From Lentihominibacter butyricus (GTDB taxonomy: Bacteria > Bacillota > Clostridia > Peptostreptococcales > Anaerovoracaceae), in NCBI RefSeq assembly GCF_025567305.1, contig NZ_JAOQJP010000006.1, positions 93,792 through 157,791 on the forward strand: a DNA stretch of 64,000 nucleotides, read 5' to 3'. This document shows positions 1 through 7,970 of this stretch, piece after piece; position 1 is the stretch's first letter, and every line of letters begins with the position of its first letter. The notes below the pieces were generated by a model, which had not been told where the DNA came from, did no database searches, and saw only the letters and a list, made by a program, of their open reading frames with translations. Position numbers and translations under genes: made by a program.

Positions 1-29
1 CCTTTGATTTTCAAGTATACGAGGTATTT

Positions 30-758
30 ATGGACGATAGAGAAAAAACAGTTTATGTGATAAACAGGAAATACGGCCGTCATTTTGCAAAGATCGCCGT
101 GCTGACCGTTTTTATACTTGCGCTGTGCGCGGGGCTTTTTTTCGCCGGCATATATGCGACAGCTGAGGATATCCGGAGCGATGCTGCAAAGGCCAGCAAG
201 CTGCTGACAGAAGAAGGAGCCGCGTCTGCCAGGGATGTGGATCTTGCAGATGCGCTGAGAACGTCGACGGTCGATCGTGTGATAAATGACAGGCAGATAC
301 CGGCCTATACGACTGCACAGGTAATGGCGATGGATGTCAGCAGACCGAGCGGAGTCACAGTGGCCGATCTGAAGCTCGTGACGACAGGCGGTCTTGTCGG
401 CCTTGAAGAAGCATTTTATCAGGCCGAGCAGGACTACGGTATCAACTGTCTGTTCGTGATGGCGATCGCAGCGCATGAGAGCGCCAACGGCACCATGTGC
501 TTCGCGACAAATAATATGTTCGGATACGGGACAAGCGGTTTTTCTTCAAAAGCCGAGGGCATCGACGTGGTTTCCGGGGCTCTGGCGAACAGCTATCTGT
601 CACCGGGCGGCAGCCTTTATTCGGGAAAGACTATATCTGATGTAAATAAAAAATATGCGGCCAGCACTGCGTGGGATGACAAGGTCGCAAGTAACATGGT
701 CAGCTACTATGCGACGATAAGCAAAAGCCGCAGCGCGGCGCTGGATAGGCTGAAATAG
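30..758 (+). CDS. Membrane-anchored glucosaminidase (LytG/Bax-like)
   Basis: A 242-residue protein with a short basic N-terminus, one membrane segment at about residues 20-43, and an extracytoplasmic glucosaminidase-type domain (about 125-235). The block containing AAHESANG holds the expected catalytic Glu, and the later NNMFGYG stretch is typical of the family that cuts N-acetylglucosaminyl bonds in peptidoglycan. The start is supported by GAGG about 6 bases upstream. It stands alone and is closed by a strong terminator, so it looks monocistronic, although its promoter may lie left of the window. The family is clear; the exact cleavage specificity is not. Confidence 0.85.
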   Translation: MDDREKTVYVINRKYGRHFAKIAVLTVFILALCAGLFFAGIYATAEDIRSDAAKASKLLTEEGAASARDVDLADALRTSTVDRVINDRQIPAYTTAQVMAMDVSRPSGVTVADLKLVTTGGLVGLEEAFYQAEQDYGINCLFVMAIAAHESANGTMCFATNNMFGYGTSGFSSKAEGIDVVSGALANSYLSPGGSLYSGKTISDVNKKYAASTAWDDKVASNMVSYYATISKSRSAALDRLK

Positions 759-772
759 GCTGAAATAGCAAG

Positions 773-798
773 AAAAGCTGAGATTTCTCAGCTTTTTT
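773..798 (+). terminator. Rho-independent terminator after the glucosaminidase gene
   Basis: AAAAGCTGAGA and TCTCAGCTTTT form a near-perfect 11-bp stem followed by a T run. The -35 box of the rpsF promoter begins right behind it. Confidence 0.9.
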
Positions 799-800
799 GC

Positions 801-828
801 TTGCAATAACCTGCAGATAATGTATAAT
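801..828 (+). promoter_or_regulatory. Sigma-A promoter of the rpsF-ssb-rpsR operon
   Basis: TTGCAA (801-806) and a perfect TATAAT (823-828) are separated by 16 bases. It gives a 5' leader of about 85 nt before rpsF. Confidence 0.8.
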
Positions 829-871
829 ATAAAGGCATGTGATTTCGTGTGCGATTTTGCATGCAGTCCTT

Positions 872-892
872 GCAGCAGGAAAAGCCTGCTGC
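872..892 (+). promoter_or_regulatory. Hairpin in the rpsF leader, possible S6:S18 autoregulatory site
   Basis: GCAGCAGG and CCTGCTGC form an 8-bp stem with an A-rich loop, ending about 12 bases before the rpsF ribosome binding site. Firmicute rpsF leaders commonly carry a hairpin bound by the S6:S18 complex. The usual CCG bulge is not obvious here, so this is a position-based suggestion. Confidence 0.35.
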
Positions 893-919
893 CATTTAGT
901 CCATAAGGAGGTGAAAAGA

Positions 920-1207
920 ATGATCAATTATGAAGTTATGTTCGTTATTGACCCTGCGATCGAAGATGATAAGAAAGAAGCAACTATCGAAGCTGTTAAA
1001 GGTATCATCGCTGCTGAAGGTGAAGTAGGCAACGCAGATGTATGGGGTATGAAAAAACTCGCATATCCTATCCAGAAGAAGACTGAAGGATATTATGTTG
1101 TTATCGAATTCAAGGCACAGCCGACTCTGCCGGCAGAGCTCGACAGAAGACTCAAGATCTCAGACAACGTAATCAGACACATCATAATAAACAAAGATGA
1201 AAAATAG
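920..1207 (+). CDS. rpsF: Small ribosomal subunit protein bS6
   Basis: A 95-residue S6 protein of normal length, which binds 16S rRNA in the 30S platform together with S18. It begins MINYEVMFVIDPAI, the usual S6 start. The start at 920 is preferred over the in-frame ATG at 839 because AAGGAGGTG lies just upstream of it and the longer version would place odd residues in front of a complete S6. It is first in a three-gene operon with ssb and rpsR, the order seen across Firmicutes. Confidence 0.97.
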   Translation: MINYEVMFVIDPAIEDDKKEATIEAVKGIIAAEGEVGNADVWGMKKLAYPIQKKTEGYYVVIEFKAQPTLPAELDRRLKISDNVIRHIIINKDEK

Positions 1208-1222
1208 GAAGAGGGGTGCAGT

Positions 1223-1669
1223 ATGAATAGTGTAGTACTGATTGGAAGATTAACCAGAGACCCTGAAATCAGGTATATACCGGAAAGCCAGATGGCTGTA
1301 GCAACATTTACTGTAGCAATAGACAGGCCGGTAAGATCCGGACAGGAAAAGAAAACTGATTTTCCGCGAGTAACAGTATTCGGCCGTCAGGCTGAGAACT
1401 GCGAAAGATTTCTGGCAAAAGGCAGACTTGTCGGCGTCCAGGGAAGGATACAGACAGGCAGTTATACCAATAAAGACGGCATTACAGTCTATACGACAGA
1501 CGTAGTGGCCGACAGAGTAGAATTTTTGGAATGGGGCGACAGAAACGAAAGATCAGGCGGCGGCAGCAGATATCAGAGCTCGCAGCCATCTAATCAGGGC
1601 TCTGCCGACAAAGACATGGGCGTACCTGAAGGATTTCAGGCACTCCAGGATGATGATATCCCGTTCTAA
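1223..1669 (+). CDS. ssb: Single-stranded DNA-binding protein
   Basis: A 148-residue SSB. An N-terminal OB fold (about 1-105) begins MNSVVLIGRLTRDPE. A Gly/Ser/Gln-rich linker follows, and the acidic tip DDDIPF is the conserved docking peptide for replication and repair partners. It sits between rpsF and rpsR, 15 bases after rpsF, the conserved position for the essential chromosomal SSB, so it is probably co-transcribed with the two ribosomal genes. Confidence 0.97.
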   Translation: MNSVVLIGRLTRDPEIRYIPESQMAVATFTVAIDRPVRSGQEKKTDFPRVTVFGRQAENCERFLAKGRLVGVQGRIQTGSYTNKDGITVYTTDVVADRVEFLEWGDRNERSGGGSRYQSSQPSNQGSADKDMGVPEGFQALQDDDIPF

Positions 1670-1687
1670 AAGAAAGGAGATAATATC

Positions 1688-1921
1688 ATGGATAATAAAA
1701 GACGTGGCGGCATGAGAAGAAAAAAAGTATGCCAGTTCTGCGCTGATAAAGCTGAAACTATAGATTACAAAGACGTTGAAAAGCTCAAGAAGTATGTGAC
1801 AGAAAGAGGAAAGATCCTTCCTAAGAGAATCACAGGAACTTGCGCTGTTCACCAGAGAGAGGTAACAAGAGCTATCAAGAGAGCAAGAATCGTTGCTCTG
1901 CTGCCTTACACAGCTGAATAA
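1688..1921 (+). CDS. rpsR: Small ribosomal subunit protein bS18
   Basis: A 77-residue S18 with the Cys-containing N-terminal segment KVCQFCADK, the cysteine-bearing S18 type that can hold zinc, and the conserved end of the family (ITGTCAVHQR). AAAGGAG lies a few bases upstream. Last gene of the rpsF-ssb-rpsR operon, followed by a terminator. Confidence 0.97.
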   Translation: MDNKRRGGMRRKKVCQFCADKAETIDYKDVEKLKKYVTERGKILPKRITGTCAVHQREVTRAIKRARIVALLPYTAE

Positions 1922-1954
1922 TCAGTGACGGGACAAGTCATAAATATTAAAAAC

Positions 1955-1982
1955 AAAAACCGGGCATCACACCCGGTTTTTT
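1955..1982 (+). terminator. Terminator of the rpsF-ssb-rpsR operon
   Basis: ACCGGG and CCCGGT pair around an 7-base loop, flanked by A and T tracts. Confidence 0.9.
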
Positions 1983-2005
1983 GTATAAGAAAATACATGT
2001 GTTTA

Positions 2006-2014
2006 TGGTATAAT
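2006..2014 (+). promoter_or_regulatory. Extended -10 promoter for the 2065-4806 cluster
   Basis: TGGTATAAT is an extended -10 element (TGn plus a perfect TATAAT). No convincing -35 box is visible at normal spacing, which extended -10 promoters tolerate. It lies about 50 bases before the first gene. Confidence 0.6.
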
Positions 2015-2064
2015 AATTTGTTAAGTAATAGATATCACTATCAGGGTAAGGGACAGGAGGTATG

Positions 2065-3246
2065 ATGAAGCAAAGGAATCTAACACGCATAACGGTTTTT
2101 TTGTGCATGCTGCTTCTGATATTTGCGACTGCATCGGGCGCATATGCGGAAACTTATTATTTTGAATGCAGAGACGGCGGTATCAGCATTTACAAAGAAT
2201 CAGGCTGGGACAGCTGGCAGATCGCAGAGGTCGATAAAACGGAAAGCTCAGGCAAGCCTTTTGAACATATCATGACGGCTGCAGAAAATGGCATTAGTGA
2301 TCCGCTGATGTTCGATATATATTTTTCTGCAGACGCAGTGACGGACGGCGATTACGTTTATTTTTACAGCGATGAAAACGATGCGCGGGATTATTATGAT
2401 AAATACGGGAAAAATGCTCTTGTGCAGCTTTACACGGAACAGATCGCATCGGCAGATCCCGGTGCTCAGATAACGTACGGCACGCCGGTATTCACAGAAT
2501 ATCAGTGGAACAGCTTCCTGAAGACAGATATCGTGATGACAGCCGATCTTGACGGAGACGGACAGCAGGAAAGCAGGACCGATACGGTGTTTCTCACTGC
2601 CTCGATGACGTCAAACACCAACTTTGTGATAAATGAGGTGCTGGTATTCCATAACGGATACGGATTGCAGCTCACACAGGATCAGCAGGACACAGCTGCT
2701 GAGATCGTCGATGAATTCTCCGAATACGGATACGGTGACGATATGACAGGTGACCATTCCGATGATGCGGTGTATTATGCGGACGGCATAAGCGATGGAG
2801 CGATAGGAGCAATGGCGATCTTCACTGTGGCGATAGTTCTGATAATAGCAGCTGCCGTCGTGGCGGTGATACTCAGGCGCAGAAAAATGAACGGCGGATC
2901 GGCCGGCACGCAGTTCAGGATGCCGGGGAGTTCCGGCACGTCAGGCATGCATGCGGCGCAGAGCAGTGCAAAACGCAGGGATCGTAAACTGCGCGATCTG
3001 CACGATGCGCACAGAGATCACATTGATCGCAGCGGCAGGGCCGCCGGTGCCGCAGGGGAACGCCGGGCACGTCAGAGCAGCAGCGCGGGAGCTGTGATGC
3101 AGCAGGCTGTATCAAGTGACGAACAGCGTTACCTCGACAGTCTGAAGACGCTTTACAAGTCAGGGCTGCTGACCAGAGCGGAAATGAATGAGATGATAGA
3201 ACGTCATCAGGTGCAGAACATGAGGAGAAGAGGAGGAAGGCCATGA
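2065..3246 (+). CDS. Secreted/membrane protein with SHOCT-like C-terminus, unknown function
   Basis: About 393 residues. A hydrophobic signal sequence ends near AYAET. An extracytoplasmic region of about 220 residues contains an acidic DLDGDGQQES patch that could bind calcium. One membrane helix at about 250-272 is followed by an Arg-rich cytoplasmic tail ending in a SHOCT-like helical motif (YLDSLKTLYKSGLLTRAEMN). The second of two adjacent ATG codons was chosen because the AGGAGG lies only one base from the first. It overlaps the nfeD-like gene by four bases, linking it to the NfeD/SPFH pair. No known function recognised. Confidence 0.75.
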   Translation: MKQRNLTRITVFLCMLLLIFATASGAYAETYYFECRDGGISIYKESGWDSWQIAEVDKTESSGKPFEHIMTAAENGISDPLMFDIYFSADAVTDGDYVYFYSDENDARDYYDKYGKNALVQLYTEQIASADPGAQITYGTPVFTEYQWNSFLKTDIVMTADLDGDGQQESRTDTVFLTASMTSNTNFVINEVLVFHNGYGLQLTQDQQDTAAEIVDEFSEYGYGDDMTGDHSDDAVYYADGISDGAIGAMAIFTVAIVLIIAAAVVAVILRRRKMNGGSAGTQFRMPGSSGTSGMHAAQSSAKRRDRKLRDLHDAHRDHIDRSGRAAGAAGERRARQSSSAGAVMQQAVSSDEQRYLDSLKTLYKSGLLTRAEMNEMIERHQVQNMRRRGGRP

Positions 3247-3707
3247 CGATATTCGGGATAACATTCAGTGAAGCTGTGATGTGGCTGATGATCGCCGGGA
3301 TAATGGCGATACTCGAAGCGATCACGATGGGACTCACGTGCATATGGTTCGTGGGCGGCGCGGTGTGCGCAGCGATCGCAGCAGCAGTCGGAGCTCCTGT
3401 GATCGTTCAGGTCATAATATTTCTTGTAGTTTCCGCGATACTCGTCGCATGCACCAGGCCGCTGGCGAAGAAAAAGCTCAATGACAGAGTGCAGAAGACG
3501 AATATCGAGTCAGTCGTCGGCCAGACAGGCATAGTCGAGGAAGACCTCCCTTCTTATGGAAAAGGGCAGGTGCGCGTCGACGGCAAGGTGTGGACGGCAG
3601 TCTCGGAGGGAAGGCCGATCGATAAAGGCAGACTGGTAACGATAAAAAGCATCAGAGGAGTCACGCTGACAGTCGAGGAAGTCAAGGAAACGGCGCAGAA
3701 CAGATAA
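3243..3707 (+). CDS. NfeD-like membrane protein
   Basis: A 154-residue short-type NfeD protein. Two hydrophobic hairpins (about 8-75) are followed by a C-terminal OB-fold domain (about 90-148) with the typical VGQTGIVEEDL start. Short NfeD proteins are encoded beside stomatin/flotillin-type SPFH genes and are thought to work with them in membrane microdomains. Here the SPFH gene follows within 65 bases, and the start overlaps the preceding gene as ATGA, which implies translational coupling. Confidence 0.85.
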   Translation: MTIFGITFSEAVMWLMIAGIMAILEAITMGLTCIWFVGGAVCAAIAAAVGAPVIVQVIIFLVVSAILVACTRPLAKKKLNDRVQKTNIESVVGQTGIVEEDLPSYGKGQVRVDGKVWTAVSEGRPIDKGRLVTIKSIRGVTLTVEEVKETAQNR

Positions 3708-3768
3708 AAGAGACAGCAGAGCCGGCTCAGCCGGTTTGAGTATAAAAGGAGAAAAAAGGAGGATTAAG

Positions 3769-4806
3769 ATGTATCACACAGGAATTTCAGCGGGGGCGAT
3801 AATAGTGGTGCTGATACTGATCGCACTGATCATCGCGCTTGTTGTCACAAACATCAGGATAGTGCCGCAGGCAAACGCATACGTACTGGAAAGGCTCGGG
3901 GCATACTACACCACATGGCAGGTGGGTCTGCACTTTAAAATACCTTTGATCGACAAGGTGGCAAGAAAAGTGTCGCTCAAGGAACACGTCATAGATTTCC
4001 CGCCGCAGCCGGTGATAACGAAGGACAACGTAACGATAGAGATCGACACCGTAGTGTATTTCCAGATCACAGACCCTAAGCTTTACGCATACGGCGTAGA
4101 GAACCCTATGGCTGCGATAGAGAATCTGACGGCGACAACGCTCAGAAACATCATAGGCGAGCTCGAGCTCGACGGAACTCTGACGAGCAGAGAACACATC
4201 AACAGCAAAATAAGGATAGTGCTCGACGAGGCAACGGATGCATGGGGCATCAAGATCAACAGAGTCGAAGTGAAGAATATCAACCCGCCGGCAGACATAC
4301 AGATGGCTATGGAGAAGCAGATGCGTGCGGAGCGTGAACGAAGAGAAGCGATCCTGCGTGCGGAAGGTGAGAAAAAATCGGCAGTTCTCATAGCTGAAGG
4401 TAACAAGGAAGCGGTGATCCTCGGAGCAGAGGCTGCAAAGCAGGCAGCTATAAAGGCTGCAGAGGGTGAAGCGGAGGCCATACTCATGGTGCAGCGTGCT
4501 ACTGCTGACGGTATCAGACTGCTGAGCGAGGCAGGCGCGACTAAGGAAGTGCTGACGCTCAAGAGTCTCGAGGCGTTTGAAAAGGCGGCAGACGGCAAAG
4601 CCACGAAGATCATAATCCCTGCGGAGATACAGGGGATGGCGGGGCTCGCCAGTGCGCTCACAGGCATAGTAGAAGGTACAGGTACACCGGAAAAGGCGAA
4701 GACCGGAAATCGCGCGATACCTGCGGGAGCTGCTGCTCAGAACACCGCAGACTATAGCACACAGCCGGCTGCAGGGACAGCTGCGCCTTTGCATACACAG
4801 CTGTGA
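3769..4806 (+). CDS. SPFH-domain stomatin-like protein (QmcA type)
   Basis: 345 residues. One N-terminal membrane helix (about 6-28), then the SPFH/band-7 domain (about 30-190) with conserved NAYVLERLGAY, then a long Ala/Glu-rich coiled coil (about 185-260) with ERERREAILRAEGEK, and a low-complexity tail. The ATG at 3769 is preferred over an upstream TTG because AAAGGAGG sits 5-12 bases before it. Stomatin-like proteins form oligomeric membrane scaffolds, often modulating FtsH-type proteolysis or membrane fluidity. It follows its usual NfeD partner. Confidence 0.92.
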   Translation: MYHTGISAGAIIVVLILIALIIALVVTNIRIVPQANAYVLERLGAYYTTWQVGLHFKIPLIDKVARKVSLKEHVIDFPPQPVITKDNVTIEIDTVVYFQITDPKLYAYGVENPMAAIENLTATTLRNIIGELELDGTLTSREHINSKIRIVLDEATDAWGIKINRVEVKNINPPADIQMAMEKQMRAERERREAILRAEGEKKSAVLIAEGNKEAVILGAEAAKQAAIKAAEGEAEAILMVQRATADGIRLLSEAGATKEVLTLKSLEAFEKAADGKATKIIIPAEIQGMAGLASALTGIVEGTGTPEKAKTGNRAIPAGAAAQNTADYSTQPAAGTAAPLHTQL

Positions 4807-4863
4807 TGATGCGGCTGTAAAGCCGGTGAACAACCGGCAAAGTTATACACAAACAACAAAAAA

Positions 4864-4892
4864 AAGACAAAATGTCGCAGTTGTGATATAAT
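4864..4892 (+). promoter_or_regulatory. Promoter of the yybS-gdpP-rplI-dnaB operon
   Basis: AAGACA (4864-4869), a 17-base spacer and TATAAT (4887-4892), preceded by TGA so that it is also an extended -10. It lies about 35 bases before the first gene. Confidence 0.75.
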
Positions 4893-4927
4893 AACCATTA
4901 CTTATAAATAATTTTAGGAGAAACAGA

Positions 4928-5680
4928 ATGTACCTATTGCTGATTTACTTTCTTATATTAGTCGTGCCGATAGCAGTAATGCCGGGGTATATCAGAACAG
5001 GCAGAATGTCACCGTACAGGACGGTCATGCAGGCAACGCTGATCGTAACAGTTATGACAGTGATCGTGTTCATGGTCGCATCGATGACAGGCGAGGGCAT
5101 ATTTGCTCAGCTGCAGGAGCTTATCGACGACATGGCTAAGGAACTGGCAAATAATCCTATGGTCGAGGATTCGCTGAATCTCGCATCAGTCAGCAAGGCT
5201 GACAGGATCGAATTCATCAGCGGGCTTTACAAAAGCGCATTCGCAGTGATGCCTGCAACTATCATGGCGATGAGTGCAGTAGTATCATATATAGAATATA
5301 TCATAATCTCAAAGATCATGAGCAGACGTGTCGCGACGGTCAGGAGAATGCCTAAATTCAGGGAATTCACGTGGCCGGGCAGCGCTCTGATGGGGATAAT
5401 GGGAATGTATCTGCTGTCGTGGCTGCTGACAAAGACAGGCGTGTTCGTAGACAGCATGGTTTACATGAATATAGATTTCCTGTTCAACTTCATGTTTTCA
5501 CTGCAGGGAGTTTCAGTCGTCTTTATGTTCTGCCACATGAAACGCATACCTAAAGTCATAGGCGTCATAGCGGCAGTGATACTGTGGATGACATATTTCG
5601 GCAGGATGGCGCTGCTGCTGATCGGAATGATAGATCTTGTATTCGGAATAAAGAAAAGGATACAGGGCAGGAGCAGTTAA
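4928..5680 (+). CDS. DUF2232 (YybS-family) membrane protein
   Basis: 250 residues with about six to seven hydrophobic segments spread along the whole chain and no soluble domain. The family sits directly upstream of gdpP and rplI in many Firmicutes, which is the order here, and that context is the main support for the assignment. Its molecular function is unknown. Because the GdpP that follows lacks the usual membrane helices, a physical partnership is conceivable, but this is only inference. Confidence 0.75.
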   Translation: MYLLLIYFLILVVPIAVMPGYIRTGRMSPYRTVMQATLIVTVMTVIVFMVASMTGEGIFAQLQELIDDMAKELANNPMVEDSLNLASVSKADRIEFISGLYKSAFAVMPATIMAMSAVVSYIEYIIISKIMSRRVATVRRMPKFREFTWPGSALMGIMGMYLLSWLLTKTGVFVDSMVYMNIDFLFNFMFSLQGVSVVFMFCHMKRIPKVIGVIAAVILWMTYFGRMALLLIGMIDLVFGIKKRIQGRSS

Positions 5681-5722
5681 GCGGCGCGGATCAGTAATGA
5701 AAATCAATTTCAGGAGAGGAAT

Positions 5723-7504
5723 ATGTACGTAGGAAGAATAGAAAAACTGCTGGCATATTACACACTGGTGCCGATGTGCATAATCAATTCCATCGGAAAA
5801 GTCACCAGGGCAAATAAAAGGATCGCAGATGTGTTCAAGTATGACGGGATCATAGATGGAGACATTTTCGCGCTTACGGGGATAAAGCTCCCGGAGATCG
5901 TCATAGCGGCAAAGGAAGGCACTGCGCTTTATCTGAAGAGAAACGACAAAGCGTTCAGGATACTGTGCGGATTCATCGGAGAAGGAGAGAACGCCTCTGT
6001 GATGATGTCGTTCATAGACATAACTTCCTTCGAGAACCTCAAGGATCTTTACAATGAAGAAAAACCGTGCATAGCACTGATAAACGTCGATAATCTGGAA
6101 GAACTCACGCCGAGCGGCAAAGAGGAGAACGAGCTGGAGATCTCCACGGAGATAGATAAGCTCATCAGAAACTGGAGCGCAGGCATGGGGGCAGCCGTTT
6201 CACGCTACAAGGATCACATGTATGAAATGCTGCTGACACAGAAAAATTACAAACAGCTGGTAGTCAAAAAGTTCTCGATACTGGATGATGTGCGTGCTGT
6301 GGAGACCAACATGGATTTCCCGGTAACGCTGAGTATCGGCATCGGCATCGGCGGCAAGACGATCGCCGAGAGCGAGGACTATGCACAGGATGCTCTGAAT
6401 CTGGCGCTCGGGCGCGGCGGAGATCAGGTCGTGGTAAGGAATGTAAAGAATTTTGAATACTACGGCGGCAAGTCGCAGAGCGTCGAGAAGGGCTACAAAG
6501 GCAAATCCAGGATAATAGCGCATGCGCTCAAGCTCCTGATGACACAGTCAAACAGGATATTCATAATGGGACACAGCAATCCGGACATGGACAGCTTCGG
6601 AGCGGCGCTGGGGATATACAGAGTAGCAAAGTCTATAGGCAAGGAAGCCTATATAATACTCAACTCATACAACAACACGCTGGAAGATATCGTTCAGGAT
6701 GCGAAATCGTTGGAGCAGTACGAGTTCCTGACTTCGGAAAAGGCGCTCGCGCTGGCTGACGGCAGTTCGCTCGGTGTCGTTGTAGACACGCATCGCCCGA
6801 TACTGGTCGAGTCGCTGGAGCTGCTCGAAAAGATAAACAGGACTGTCGTGATAGACCACCACAGGCGTACGGAAGGCGATCTGCCGAACGTGCTCCTCTC
6901 GTACATGGAATCATATGCATCATCGGCATCCGAGCTGGTTTCGGAGATCGTGCAGTACGCGTGCGAAAAGAAAGCGCTCACAAAGCTGGAGGCCGACGCA
7001 CTGCTCGCGGGCATAATGGTTGATACGAACAGGTTCGCTGTAAAGGCTGGGGTCCGCACATTCGAAGCGGCATCATGGCTCAGGCGTGCAGGGGCGGATC
7101 TGGAAAATGTCAGGAGATATTTCCAGGCAGACGTGGAGAGCTTCAGGCTCAGAGCCATGTGCATCGCAAATGCGCAGTTTTTCGATAACGGTGTGGCGAT
7201 GGCGGTGTGCCCGGGCGAGAATCCGGACGCGCAGATAGTCAATTCGCAGGTCGCTGACGAGCTGCTGACGATAAAAGGTATCAAGGCAAGCTTTGTTGCG
7301 GGCAGGAACATGAAGGGCCAGACCGTAGTGAGTGCAAGGTCGCTCGGCGATATGAACGTCCAGCTCATCATGGAAGAGTTCGGCGGAGGCGGCCACTTCA
7401 ATACAGCAGGAGCCCAGTCGGATCTCACCCCTGAGCAGCTGCTGATAAAAATAAGAGAAACATTAGAGAAGACATTTCGTGAGAACTTCACAATAGGAGG
7501 CTAA
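5723..7504 (+). CDS. gdpP: Cyclic-di-AMP phosphodiesterase GdpP without N-terminal membrane helices
   Basis: 593 residues. PAS-like segment (about 15-105), degenerate GGDEF (about 110-250), and DHH/DHHA1 phosphodiesterase (about 275-590). Catalytic motifs are present: GHSNPDMDS at about 282, VVDTHRP, VIDHH at about 374 and GGGGHFNTAG at about 553. This enzyme hydrolyses c-di-AMP to pApA and so affects potassium balance and wall stress. Typical GdpP is about 650 residues with two N-terminal transmembrane helices; here the protein opens with a soluble segment, and RBS AGGAG supports this start. It lies between DUF2232 and rplI, as in Bacillus. Confidence 0.93.
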   Translation: MYVGRIEKLLAYYTLVPMCIINSIGKVTRANKRIADVFKYDGIIDGDIFALTGIKLPEIVIAAKEGTALYLKRNDKAFRILCGFIGEGENASVMMSFIDITSFENLKDLYNEEKPCIALINVDNLEELTPSGKEENELEISTEIDKLIRNWSAGMGAAVSRYKDHMYEMLLTQKNYKQLVVKKFSILDDVRAVETNMDFPVTLSIGIGIGGKTIAESEDYAQDALNLALGRGGDQVVVRNVKNFEYYGGKSQSVEKGYKGKSRIIAHALKLLMTQSNRIFIMGHSNPDMDSFGAALGIYRVAKSIGKEAYIILNSYNNTLEDIVQDAKSLEQYEFLTSEKALALADGSSLGVVVDTHRPILVESLELLEKINRTVVIDHHRRTEGDLPNVLLSYMESYASSASELVSEIVQYACEKKALTKLEADALLAGIMVDTNRFAVKAGVRTFEAASWLRRAGADLENVRRYFQADVESFRLRAMCIANAQFFDNGVAMAVCPGENPDAQIVNSQVADELLTIKGIKASFVAGRNMKGQTVVSARSLGDMNVQLIMEEFGGGGHFNTAGAQSDLTPEQLLIKIRETLEKTFRENFTIGG

Positions 7505-7508
7505 AATA

Positions 7509-7952
7509 ATGATAGTTATACTGACAAAGGATGTTAAAGGAACAGGCAAGGCGGGCGAAGTCGTAAAGGTAAGCGACGGATATGCGAGAAACATGCTCCT
7601 TCCAAAGGGTCTTGCAAAAGAAGCTACAGAAGGAAATATAAGAAATCTCGAGAAGCAGAAGGCTATCGCTGCAGAGAAGCATGCTGAGCAGAAGGCTGCA
7701 GCCGAGGAACAGGCCAAGGTACTGGAGTCAAAGACTCTCGTGATAAAGTCAAAGGGCGGAGAAACAGGCAAGCTGTTCGGTTCGATAACATCAAAGGATA
7801 TAGCTGACGCACTGCTCAAGCAGGAAAACATAAAAGTAGACAAGAAGAAGATAGAAATGGACGGTCCTATAAAGCAGGCAGGTGACACAGAAGTCACTAT
7901 CAAGCTTTTCTCTGAAGTTACTGCTACTCTCAAAGTATCGGTTACAGTTTAA
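7509..7952 (+). CDS. rplI: Large ribosomal subunit protein bL9
   Basis: 147 residues, the normal L9 size. An N-terminal rRNA-binding domain (MIVILTKDVKGTGKAGEVV) is joined by a charged helix (about 40-80) to the C-terminal domain. AGGAGG is well placed upstream. It lies four bases after gdpP and is followed by dnaB, the conserved Firmicute order, so all are probably one transcript. Confidence 0.97.
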   Translation: MIVILTKDVKGTGKAGEVVKVSDGYARNMLLPKGLAKEATEGNIRNLEKQKAIAAEKHAEQKAAAEEQAKVLESKTLVIKSKGGETGKLFGSITSKDIADALLKQENIKVDKKKIEMDGPIKQAGDTEVTIKLFSEVTATLKVSVTV

Positions 7953-7970
7953 CCGACAGGAGACAGAGTA

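Noticed and set aside
839..919. Longer rpsF starting at 839
   Set aside because: The added residues are unrelated to S6, and the best ribosome binding site belongs to the ATG at 920.
3787..4833. 348-codon open frame antisense to the SPFH gene
   Set aside because: Shadow frame of a GC-rich coding strand. Its translation is Cys/Tyr/Arg-rich without recognisable domains, and the plus-strand gene is certain.
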